NCBI RefSeq assembly: GCF_015708085.1
Contig: NZ_JADNYM010000005.1
Location: forward strand, 62,001-126,000
DNA: 64,000 nucleotides
Reading direction: 5' to 3'
Origin: Arthrobacter terrae
GTDB lineage: Bacteria; Actinomycetota; Actinomycetes; Actinomycetales; Micrococcaceae
The position numbers and the translations under genes are program-made. The notes under the pieces were generated by a model that saw only the letters and a list, made by a program, of their open reading frames with translations, ran no database searches and had not been told where the DNA came from. Every line of letters starts with the position of its first letter. The first letter of the stretch is position 1. Of this stretch, positions 16,707 to 24,761 are shown piece by piece.

Positions 16707-19700
16707 CTAGTCCTCGGTGCTCGCCTCAGGCAGATCCTCGAGGGACAGACCGCCGTCCAGGAGTCTGCTGACCTCAACCGGGACACCGGTGATCCTGCTT
16801 TTACGCCAAGTCACCAGGGGCGTCCCACGGTTGTTTTTGATCCGCGTAATGTACGGCGGCTGCAGGTTCTCATCCCACACACTGGACCATGCCGCCGTCG
16901 GTCCCTGACCGAACTGGATCAGAGACGGGTAGGCTTTCTGGGCTGCGCTGAAGGCGGTGTCCGAGGAGAACAACACCACCTTGTGGTACTCCTGCGTGGA
17001 CTTGTTTTGGACGGTCACGACAGTGCCGATGTTCTTCCCGGAGGGGCGCAGGCCGCCGTCTCCGCCGCCGCTGACAACCCATCCGAGCCGGCTGTTGACC
17101 ATCGCCTCGGACTGCTCGGTGCCTTCGATCGGAGGGCGCGACGGGTCATCACCGGAGATCACGTGCGCGTCCCCAGAGGCCAACAGGGCAGCCAAGGCCT
17201 TGACCAGCGAGATACCCGGAGCTGCCTGCTGGTTCTCTGCATGGGCGTTGGTGACCAGCTGAATGACGGCCATCGACATGGCTCCGTCGACGGCGAACTG
17301 TTCGATGAACTCGTCATCCATGTCCAGTTCGCGGGCCAGGTTTTCCAGGATGAAAAAGGTAAGCATGACGTCGGCGGCCAGGGTGGAGGTGCGCTCCAGG
17401 GATCCTGACGCAGCCCCCATCTCCTTCATGAGCCCGCTGATCTGGTCCTTCAGCTGGGTACGGGCATCCTCCATGGCGGACACATACGCAGCCCAGCCAC
17501 CCGGGTGGGTCGTGGCGGCGTAGCGGACGTATTTGATCAGCTGGGACGTGAACCGGGCTGGGGTTCCGGCACGGCTGGCGAGCTCGTTCAGAGCGTCCGT
17601 GGGGGTGCGCTTCTCGTTCAGCTTGCCTTTACCCACGTACAGCGGAATGAGCCGCTCCTTGGCGGAAGGAGTGCTGAGCTCGTTCTCACCGGTCATGATC
17701 AACTGGGTCATCGGCTTGTTAGACTTTTTCACTGTCATGTCAGCGTTCATGCGCAGCTTCGTGGCGTTGTTGAAGATGGCGCGGGTGATGTCTGCCAGCT
17801 TCGCATCCTCCTGCTCGGCCTGCCGGCGGACCGCGGACGGCGCCAGATCGTCAATCACCCAGATGGGGGTACGCGCTACGGCGTTCTCCATGGCCGCGGC
17901 CGTGTCCTTCGCCGAGCCGGGCAGTTCCTCGTGCCAGTCTCCGCGGCGCCGTGCCCAGAACCGCATCATGCATTCGGCAGTCCACGAGTTGTGGGACAGC
18001 ACGAAGTCGTCCTGGGCGAACATTCCGGTCGGGTGCTGAACGGTCAGGCAACGCACCTGTCGGGTGCCGACCAGCCTGGCATCCTCAATGAACAGCCACG
18101 GTTCCAGCTGGGCTTTCGGCAGGCGGGCAGCCTTGCGGTCCAGGCGGAACACCGGCTCCGTCGTGGTGAACTGGATGCGGTACCGTGTGCCGACAACCCG
18201 GCGGATACTGAAGCCTTCGCGTACCGGGTCGGGCTCGGTGATTACGTTGTCACTGTCGGACATGCGGGCGCGGATCCCGAAGGAATGCACGAGTTCCAGG
18301 GCGTCCGCGGCGAGCCGTTCGTTGGTGAACGTCAGCTCACACTGGCCTTGGGTGCTGACAGTCCCGTCGGTATCCATGAGCCCCTGCAGCAGGGCCAGGC
18401 GCTGGGCGCGGGAGCCGCGCAGGTAACGGGCCGGGATGTGCTTGTTGTCCAGGACGTCCAGGTCGCGGAGGTCCGTCATGAGCCCGCGGATGTACCGGGT
18501 GTGGTCGGCGTTGCAGTCGGTGACATCGTAACCGTCGGCGCGGATCCAGTCGATGATTTCCTGGTCCGGGTTGGTTAACGCGCCCTCGCGGGACGTCCTG
18601 TCGCCGAGCCAGGCCCCGAGCGTATAGGCAGGCACGGGCAGAGTCGCGTCCGGGCCGTCTGCGGGCTCGATCGTGCGGATACCGAACCGCTGGCCGGTGA
18701 AACCTGCAGCGATCTCCTCGGCCGTGATGGTGGCTTCCAGCGGCATGGGTGCCGGTCGTGCGGATTCGATGTGGTCGGCCAGGGCCGTCAGCGTCTCGGC
18801 GATCGGGTACAGCCTTGCTTTGGAGACGCGGGCGGTGTCGAACCGGCCTGGTGTGAGGTGGCCGCCGTTGAAGACTTCCTGCTGGACGGCGGCCAGTTCG
18901 CCAAGGGTTGCTGCGCGGCCCTGCACAAAGTCGGCCAGCTCGCCGAGCGGCAGATCAATAACGGCTGCCCCTGCTGCCGCACCGGCCGGAACCAGGACGT
19001 CCTGGCGCTGGATCCCGTAAGCCTTGACCGCGGCATTGACCTGCTCGCGGCTGAAACCTGTGGCGGCTGCCAGATCCACCAGGGTGGCTGCGTGGCCGGA
19101 GGCCAGGGTGGCGGCGAAGCCGCGCAGGCGTTCGGCCTGACCCATCCGGATGTGATGACCGTTGGGCTTCTTGACCGAGGATGCCCGTGCTGCGCGGGAA
19201 GACGCCGTGGAGACCTTCCACAAGTGCTTGGCGCTGGAGCGGACCGTGCGGCCGTCGGAGAGGTCGAACTCGTAGACGTCGTCAGCGAAATCATCCGAGA
19301 AGGACCGGATCGCTGTTTCCGTGCCGTCAGCGGAGTACACAATATCCCCGATTTCCAGCTCGGAGTTCAGCGCCCAGCCGGACGGGAACTTGGCGCTCAC
19401 CGGAACGGGCACCTTCGCGTCCTTTTCGATGGCCTTGCCCTTGCCCTTGGGTCCCCATACATAAATTGTCGCTTTAGGCCTGATCGGGATGGCCGGACGC
19501 AGGGCACCGGCCAGGACGACGGCCGCCGTGGACAAATCCGTCCACGCGTTGGAGTGGACGTAGGCGCCCATGATGGTGCGGAAGTTGTTCCGGACCTCTT
19601 CGCGGTAGTCATCGTCATCGTAGTCACCGGAAATGTTCTCCCCGACACCATATTTCTGGATGACGTCGATTTCGCGGGCGCTGATGCCGGGCAGGACGTT

Positions 19701-21311
19701 GGCGTTGGACTCGACGTCGCCGACGATCTGGTCGCCGATGAGGAACACCGGATCACCGTCCTGGACGGGCACCCAGCCCATCTGCATCCAGCGGGTCTTG
19801 AACGCAACCTCCTCGGGCCTGTTGGACTTGATGGCAGAGAGCCACTTTTCACCCGTGGCTCCGCGCGGCGGCCATTCCGGGTGCATGAGGAGGGTGGCCG
19901 GCAGTGTGGCTTTTTGCCGGATCCACTCCTCGGGCCGATAGGCGAGGATGGTTTCAGGGCCCGTGATGGTGGCTTTCTGGTCCCGCCCGTTGAGGTTGAA
20001 GGAGACCTCGATTTCGACCTGGGCGTCATCGACGTCCTCGGCCTTGACGTCCGGGTTGAAGATGCCGGTCTTGAGCTCCTGGTCGGTCGGTTGCCGGCGC
20101 TTTTCCAGCGCTACGATGCGGCCACCGATGTCGACGCGCTTCTCCCACCGGTATTCCCCGATGGTGCCCCCGGCGCCGGAGTTAATGGCGACACACTCTT
20201 CCACGAACTGGCCGGTGTCCCCGACCCTCCAGTTCCCTGCCTTGTCTTCGGCGTTCTTAGCGGGCGCGTCCGGCATGACGTCATCGAGTTGGTTGATCAA
20301 TGCGGCCCAGTTACCGGTCTTGGCCAGGAAGTCATCGACGCCGGCCTTGCTCGTTGACCCGTCATCACCGGAGGTGACTTCCGGGTTCAGGTACAGGACC
20401 TCAGCCATCTTGGACTTGTCCAGCAGCTGAGTGGAGAGCTTGTTCGCGGCGGCGTGCACGGCCGGGTTGATTGCGATGTCGGCGTCGAAGGCGATCCAGC
20501 CGATCCTGTCTTTGAGGGAAATTTCACGCCAGTCGACGGCGTTCCCGGAGGCGTTGTAGACCCCGCCGATGGAGACGATGAGGATGCGCTCCTCGACTGG
20601 GACCCGTTCGAGCAGTTCTCGCAGCTTCTCGACCGGGTTGTCTACCCCTTCGGAGCGGAGATCGGCGTAGCTGATCCCGTTGTGGACCAGGTACGCGGAC
20701 AGCGCGGAGTCGCCTTTGAGCATCCCTTCAGCGAACATGACCACCGGGGCTGTGTCGATCCAGCCGGTCGGGATGGCCGGGTGAACGTCAAGGGGTGTTC
20801 CGATATTGGAGACGAACTCGTACTTCAGCGGCTTGCCGGCGTCGTTGTTTTCGGGGAACTCGGGCCGGACCTGGTAGGTGTGTGGGACCGGCTTCTCCCC
20901 TTCACGGACCGCTTTCATGATGCCGGCCAGCGAGTACCACGGCATGAGCATACCGTCTTTGCCGGGAGCTGAAAGGGTCCGCTTGAACCGCTTGCCCTGG
21001 CCGGAGTTACCGACGACCTGCATTTTGCGGGACATCTGGTCGTAGTTGGTCTTGTCGATCCGGGCGTACCCGCGGGCTGCGGCGACCAGCGGGGCGACAC
21101 CGGAGTCGGCGAGTTTGTAGGCGCCCGATCCGGTGATGCTGGAGCTGTAGTGTTCAGGTTTCCACGGGGGTAGCCCGGTGAAGTCGGGGTCGAGCACGTT
21201 CAGGTCGTTGAGGGAGTTGATTGCGGCAGCAGCGATACTCACGGGGGTCGCCGTGGTCTGCTCTTCTTGTGTGCCAGAATCCTGGGCAGTCTGGTCTGTA
21301 ATTTCTTCCAT
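16707..21311 (-). CDS. Primase-helicase (TOPRIM plus AAA/SF3-like) with an intein
   Basis: 1534 residues, of which 482 (residues 627-1108) are an intein; the mature protein would be 1052 residues. The N-terminal part has a TOPRIM-like segment (PVVMFAEGMLKGDSALSA, then WIAFDADIAINP). The C-terminal part is an ATPase with Walker A GPKGKGK|S and Walker B IWVIDDLA, as in plasmid and phage DUF3854/DUF927-like primase-helicases. It is the likely replication initiator-helicase of the element. Both ends are unlinked to neighbours: class B motif upstream, strong terminator downstream. Alternative reading: a transfer-associated helicase. Confidence 0.8.
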   Translation of the reverse strand: MEEITDQTAQDSGTQEEQTTATPVSIAAAAINSLNDLNVLDPDFTGLPPWKPEHYSSSITGSGAYKLADSGVAPLVAAARGYARIDKTNYDQMSRKMQVVGNSGQGKRFKRTLSAPGKDGMLMPWYSLAGIMKAVREGEKPVPHTYQVRPEFPENNDAGKPLKYEFVSNIGTPLDVHPAIPTGWIDTAPVVMFAEGMLKGDSALSAYLVHNGISYADLRSEGVDNPVEKLRELLERVPVEERILIVSIGGVYNASGNAVDWREISLKDRIGWIAFDADIAINPAVHAAANKLSTQLLDKSKMAEVLYLNPEVTSGDDGSTSKAGVDDFLAKTGNWAALINQLDDVMPDAPAKNAEDKAGNWRVGDTGQFVEECVAINSGAGGTIGEYRWEKRVDIGGRIVALEKRRQPTDQELKTGIFNPDVKAEDVDDAQVEIEVSFNLNGRDQKATITGPETILAYRPEEWIRQKATLPATLLMHPEWPPRGATGEKWLSAIKSNRPEEVAFKTRWMQMGWVPVQDGDPVFLIGDQIVGDVESNANVLPGISAREIDVIQKYGVGENISGDYDDDDYREEVRNNFRTIMGAYVHSNAWTDLSTAAVVLAGALRPAIPIRPKATIYVWGPKGKGKAIEKDAKVPVPVSAKFPSGWALNSELEIGDIVYSADGTETAIRSFSDDFADDVYEFDLSDGRTVRSSAKHLWKVSTASSRAARASSVKKPNGHHIRMGQAERLRGFAATLASGHAATLVDLAAATGFSREQVNAAVKAYGIQRQDVLVPAGAAAGAAVIDLPLGELADFVQGRAATLGELAAVQQEVFNGGHLTPGRFDTARVSKARLYPIAETLTALADHIESARPAPMPLEATITAEEIAAGFTGQRFGIRTIEPADGPDATLPVPAYTLGAWLGDRTSREGALTNPDQEIIDWIRADGYDVTDCNADHTRYIRGLMTDLRDLDVLDNKHIPARYLRGSRAQRLALLQGLMDTDGTVSTQGQCELTFTNERLAADALELVHSFGIRARMSDSDNVITEPDPVREGFSIRRVVGTRYRIQFTTTEPVFRLDRKAARLPKAQLEPWLFIEDARLVGTRQVRCLTVQHPTGMFAQDDFVLSHNSWTAECMMRFWARRRGDWHEELPGSAKDTAAAMENAVARTPIWVIDDLAPSAVRRQAEQEDAKLADITRAIFNNATKLRMNADMTVKKSNKPMTQLIMTGENELSTPSAKERLIPLYVGKGKLNEKRTPTDALNELASRAGTPARFTSQLIKYVRYAATTHPGGWAAYVSAMEDARTQLKDQISGLMKEMGAASGSLERTSTLAADVMLTFFILENLARELDMDDEFIEQFAVDGAMSMAVIQLVTNAHAENQQAAPGISLVKALAALLASGDAHVISGDDPSRPPIEGTEQSEAMVNSRLGWVVSGGGDGGLRPSGKNIGTVVTVQNKSTQEYHKVVLFSSDTAFSAAQKAYPSLIQFGQGPTAAWSSVWDENLQPPYITRIKNNRGTPLVTWRKSRITGVPVEVSRLLDGGLSLEDLPEASTED
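17988..19433 (-). other. Intein with LAGLIDADG endonuclease in primase-helicase Walker A
   Basis: 482 residues beginning AIEKDAKVPVPVSAKFPSGW and ending VLSHN before Ser+1. Residue 1 is Ala. HLW follows the block B histidine and RCLTV supplies a block F Cys; Ser replaces the Thr near the end, so it is class-3-like with one substitution. The endonuclease core (LGAWLGD; HIPARYLRG; LLQGLMDTDGTV) is closely similar to that of the VirB4 intein. Confidence 0.85.
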
Positions 21312-21320
21312 GGTGAATCC

Positions 21321-21326
21321 CTATGC
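21321..21326 (-). promoter_or_regulatory. GCATAG start-proximal motif (class B)
   Basis: On the minus strand GCATAG ends 9 bp before the primase-helicase ATG at 21311. Confidence 0.4.
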
Positions 21327-21475
21327 GGACCGATAAGGCACGGGCGTCACTTTTTGGCGGTTCGGGTACCTCAGGGAAACGGCGGGACATAGGGTACGGG
21401 CCAAAGCGTCCGCATGATTGCCACCGCGCATTCCCGGGTGTAACTTGAAATCCCCGGCCCAGACGGGGCCACACC

Positions 21476-22363
21476 ATGATCTACGAAGAACGACTTTTTC
21501 AGATATTGATGCTGTGGATAGGCATAGTCGTCGCATTCTTCGGGCTTCTTCTGGTTTTCCGGATTGTGGGGCTGGCGCGGGTACGGAAAAATTTCAGCAA
21601 GGCAGACATGGATAAACTCCGTGAAGAACTCGTGGACTACATGTCTGCCAAGAGTAGAAACCGCCGTCAGCTGTTACCGCTCAAACCTTTCTGGAAGGGC
21701 CGGCACCTCACCCGGACTGCGCGGTGGGTTGTGGTACGGCCGCTGCTGCGCGAAGGCATCTTATGGGAAGAAGCTCCCGTACCCACCAGCAAAGCCAGCC
21801 AGGACAACACCGACGTGATCGTGCAGGTGTCAACATCGCGTGCGGAAATTTTTATGAGGTGGTGGGTGCCTAGGCCTCCACCGAAGGTCTACCTCAGTGA
21901 CCTGGACTGGGAAGCAATGAAGCACGGGCACCTTTCGGCCCGAAAACTTTTGGAGGATCGTAACGTGATTATTGTCGGGCATGGTACCCATTTAGGCGAC
22001 GATATCCACTATGACGCGAGCACGCATACAACAACGGTCGGCAGGGACTATAACCACGTAGAAACCAGCGGCGGATCACGAGCGGACGTCCACATGTAAA
22101 CCGGCTCCACCAAAACAGAAGACCTGGAAGCCCTGATCGCCACGTTCAGACAGGAACTGGCGGCACTTACCGATAAAGACGACAAGGCTTACGGCCGCAG
22201 CCTGGCAGCCAAACTGGAGGAGAAATCCGCAGAACCTTCACCGGACAGGGCTGCTCTCACCGGGATCCTGCAGAAAATGGCCGGGTTTGTAACACCTCTG
22301 GCGACAACCCTGGCCGAAACACACAGAATACTGGAAACGTTCTGGCCCACTAAGCCGTCCTGA
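21476..22363 (+). pseudogene. Membrane-anchored protein interrupted by an in-frame TAA
   Basis: The first frame, 21476-22099, gives 207 residues: an N-terminal transmembrane helix (about 8-30), a basic linker, and a C-terminal part with GHGTHLGDDIHYDASTH. The TAA at 22097-22099 is followed in the same frame by 87 further sense codons of well-composed, helical protein (from TGSTKTEDLEAL to ILETFWPTKPS) ending in TGA at 22361. The most likely history is a nonsense mutation in a 294-residue protein. Readthrough or a sequencing error are alternatives. It is one of the few plus-strand genes left of 26 kb. Confidence 0.6.
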
Positions 22364-22447
22364 AAGCGGTCAGGCGCGACACCGGATTCCTGGTAGACAA
22401 TAAGTGAGCTCAGGTCTTGTTGCCCGCCTGGCAGCAAACATTCTGGT

Positions 22448-23284
22448 CTACAGGTCGTCCTCGGAAATCGCGAACTCCTCCTGAGCGACCAGGACAGCAT
22501 ATTCCTTGATTTTGCGGACGTAGGCACGCGCCGTGGACCGGCTGACATCGAGGGCGTCGGCGATCTCATCGACCGTCGCAATCCGTGGTTCATGGTTGTC
22601 GCTGTACAGGCCAGACAGCCACAGCTCAGCGGCCTTCCCCAGCCGCTCGTTGTAGGCGCTGGTACGTTCCACGATCAGCTGGACGAACCGCGGACCCTCC
22701 ACCGGGTGCAGCACGAAATCAGTGTCGATGGGCTCGGAGTAGTCGTGGTCGTCGATGTCATCCTGGACCCGGCTGACCCGGAGGTCCTCCACGGTCGCGA
22801 TAACCCCTTGTTTAACAGGGTTGGATCGCTTCTCCCACATCTTGGCGTTGTGGGAGTCAACGATTTCCTGGCCGGACGGTTCCCTGCCCATTTCCCGGCG
22901 GATTTCGTCCCGGGTTGCGTCAAGGACTCTCTTGCGCCGTAGCGCGGAGGTCATCTCCGCCATCGGCGCGCCTTCCTTGTCAATGAAGTCCCTGACCGCG
23001 GAGCGGGCCTGGACGCGCAGCATCCCTTCCCAGTTTTCAATCCGGTCCAGCAGCTCGCCGTCGGCAAGTTCCTCGGTCAGCATTTTCAGGGCCGTCATGG
23101 ACACGATGGAGGCGAAGTCTTCCACGTGCTGGTCCGGTGCATGGCCGAAGCGGCGGCACAAACCCCACGCGACCTGCTTGAACAAGCCCATCCTGGCGCG
23201 CATGAACTCGTGGATGAGGTTGTCCCGGGTCCGGCCGGTGGCGCCCGCGATGGAGCGAATGGCGTCATGGGTGTTTTCGGACAT
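22448..23284 (-). CDS. Plasmid-encoded sigma-factor-like protein
   Basis: 278 residues from ATG 23284, which has GAAGGAG upstream and overlaps the stop of the IHF-like gene (TGATG). Residues 45-100 resemble sigma region 2 (VEDFASIVSMTALKML, then AVRDFID). Residues 110-145 resemble region 3, including the telltale RDEIRREMGREPSGQEI. Residues 225-265 form a region-4-like helix-turn-helix (ATVDEIADALDVSRSTARAYVRKIKEY). A factor of this kind would direct RNA polymerase to special promoters, and I propose it reads the 25-copy GGNVAS-N14-CCGYACACAT promoters (inference). It is the last gene of an operon with an IHF-like protein and a CpaE-like ATPase. Confidence 0.75.
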   Translation of the reverse strand: MSENTHDAIRSIAGATGRTRDNLIHEFMRARMGLFKQVAWGLCRRFGHAPDQHVEDFASIVSMTALKMLTEELADGELLDRIENWEGMLRVQARSAVRDFIDKEGAPMAEMTSALRRKRVLDATRDEIRREMGREPSGQEIVDSHNAKMWEKRSNPVKQGVIATVEDLRVSRVQDDIDDHDYSEPIDTDFVLHPVEGPRFVQLIVERTSAYNERLGKAAELWLSGLYSDNHEPRIATVDEIADALDVSRSTARAYVRKIKEYAVLVAQEEFAISEDDL

Positions 23285-23679
23285 CACTGCTCCTTCTTTG
23301 CGTGCGGGAACCCCGGTGCGGAGAGTTCTTTTCGGGGGTCGATTGCATCCAGCCAAGCGGCAAATCGACGACCGCCGGCGCGTGGATCCAGGAGCCAGCC
23401 TATGGTCACTTGCCTACGGTCAATACTAGCGTCTGCGACTGACAAAACCTTGTCAATAATGGCGTACGCGCGGGTCCTTCCCCACCCGGGCTGGGCAAGC
23501 AGAAGCTGACGCAGTGTCAGCTTCAGTAGGGGGCGTGCCTGAGTGCCGGCCGCGTCCGTCAGAACGTCACCGGGAGTGACCATTCCCTCGTGGACCAGCA
23601 TCAGCCATTGTGCCCGGTAGGTGTCGGCACCACGGCGTGCCTCGTTCGCAGTTTCCAGGGTCGGTGCAGCAGACATCAT
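23284..23679 (-). CDS. Actinobacterial IHF-like DNA-binding protein
   Basis: 131 residues. The central region LTLRQLLLAQPGWGRTRAYAI matches the helix-hairpin-helix and helix-two-turn-helix style of mycobacterial IHF (normally PGVGK-R-A), followed by an Arg-rich C-terminus. mIHF-type proteins bend DNA and assist recombination, nucleoid structure and transcription. It sits between an unknown gene (ATGA overlap at 23676-23679) and the sigma-like gene (1-bp overlap), so it is probably co-translated with both and may act as a cofactor at the same promoters. The start could be either of two adjacent ATGs. Confidence 0.65.
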   Translation of the reverse strand: MMSAAPTLETANEARRGADTYRAQWLMLVHEGMVTPGDVLTDAAGTQARPLLKLTLRQLLLAQPGWGRTRAYAIIDKVLSVADASIDRRQVTIGWLLDPRAGGRRFAAWLDAIDPRKELSAPGFPHAKKEQ

Positions 23680-24761
23680 GCAGCCTGACTCCCTTCGAAG
23701 ATCGTGCTGCCGGTGAAGTTGTCAGGTATGAGCAGTGTGCTGCGTGCTGAGGCAGACGGGCTCACTGATAGGGCTGCCCGTGCCCGTGGAAGGGATAGCC
23801 GGTCCTTGGGATACACCTCACGGTAGGCCTCAACAATGTCGGCGATCTCCGCACGCGGGTGCCGGCGGGCGATCTCCCGAATTTTGGGTCCGATGTGAGG
23901 ATCGCCAAGGCGGCGGCGGATCTGCGTTTCGGCGTCACGGCGCATGTGCTTGGTCATGTATTTCAGCGGATCCACTTTCAGGAAGCAGTCCTCCTCCAGG
24001 CACAGCTCGATGAGCCGGAACATGGCCGAAAGCTTGCCTTTCTCCCGCTCCCCTGCTTCTTCATCTTTGAGCTCGCCGTACATCATGGCGTCCACAATCT
24101 GTTCCAGACCGAGCTCATCGAGCATCGGCTCGACAATACCGGTGCTGAGCCCGATCTCGTAGCAGACGAAAGAGTGGGCCTGGAAGACGGTGCTGCGCAG
24201 TTTTGGCTCCAAGTCAGTGAGAACCTCCCAGTGCGCGGCTTCACCGGCTTTGACCAGCGCTTTCAGGTGCGCGATATTCCGGGCCGTGATACCTGAACCG
24301 ACGAACACCGGCTCCGCCAGGGATGGCAGGGTGGTGACAGCAGTGACCGGCGCTTCGCCCAGACGGCGGACCAGCTTGGACTGTCCCGCTGTCGCGTGAC
24401 CCATACCGCGGACCCGGTAGCTGACCGGAACGGTTTCCTCTGTGATGAGAACGACCGTAGGGGTGTCCCAGCCGTTACGGACCGGCATGAGCATCCGTTC
24501 GCCCGTGCCGTGCGCTTTGTCTTTCCGGCCCACATCAATGAGCGGGTGCTCCCAGCTCCAGATCGGGAGTGTGACGATGCCGGCCCGTTCAGGCAGGTCA
24601 CCGGCTTTAAGGATGGCTTTGGCGGCCAGCCCGTGCATGATCCGCTCCAGGCGTGCACATAACACCTCCAGGGAAGGGTGCTTGCGGTTGCACCCTTCAA
24701 CCGACCTGGCCGCGTCCACCACGAGGGCGACAGCCGTTTCAGAGGCAAGGTTCAGGCTCAT
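23676..24761 (-). CDS. Unknown 361-residue protein of the CpaE-sigma operon
   Basis: The start overlaps the stop of the CpaE-like gene by 4 bp (ATGA). The protein is mainly helical with a central acidic segment (GELKDEEAGEREKGKLSAMF) and a charged C-terminal third with regular heptad-like spacing; no membrane segment. I recognise no domain. Strict coupling to the CpaE-like ATPase above and the IHF-like gene below points to a shared process such as partition, polar localisation or transfer control. Confidence 0.6.
   Translation of the reverse strand: MSLNLASETAVALVVDAARSVEGCNRKHPSLEVLCARLERIMHGLAAKAILKAGDLPERAGIVTLPIWSWEHPLIDVGRKDKAHGTGERMLMPVRNGWDTPTVVLITEETVPVSYRVRGMGHATAGQSKLVRRLGEAPVTAVTTLPSLAEPVFVGSGITARNIAHLKALVKAGEAAHWEVLTDLEPKLRSTVFQAHSFVCYEIGLSTGIVEPMLDELGLEQIVDAMMYGELKDEEAGEREKGKLSAMFRLIELCLEEDCFLKVDPLKYMTKHMRRDAETQIRRRLGDPHIGPKIREIARRHPRAEIADIVEAYREVYPKDRLSLPRARAALSVSPSASARSTLLIPDNFTGSTIFEGSQAA

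Noticed and set aside
16519-16710. 63-codon plus-strand frame at the inverted repeat
   Set aside because: It runs through the primase terminator, has unlikely composition and no ribosome binding site.
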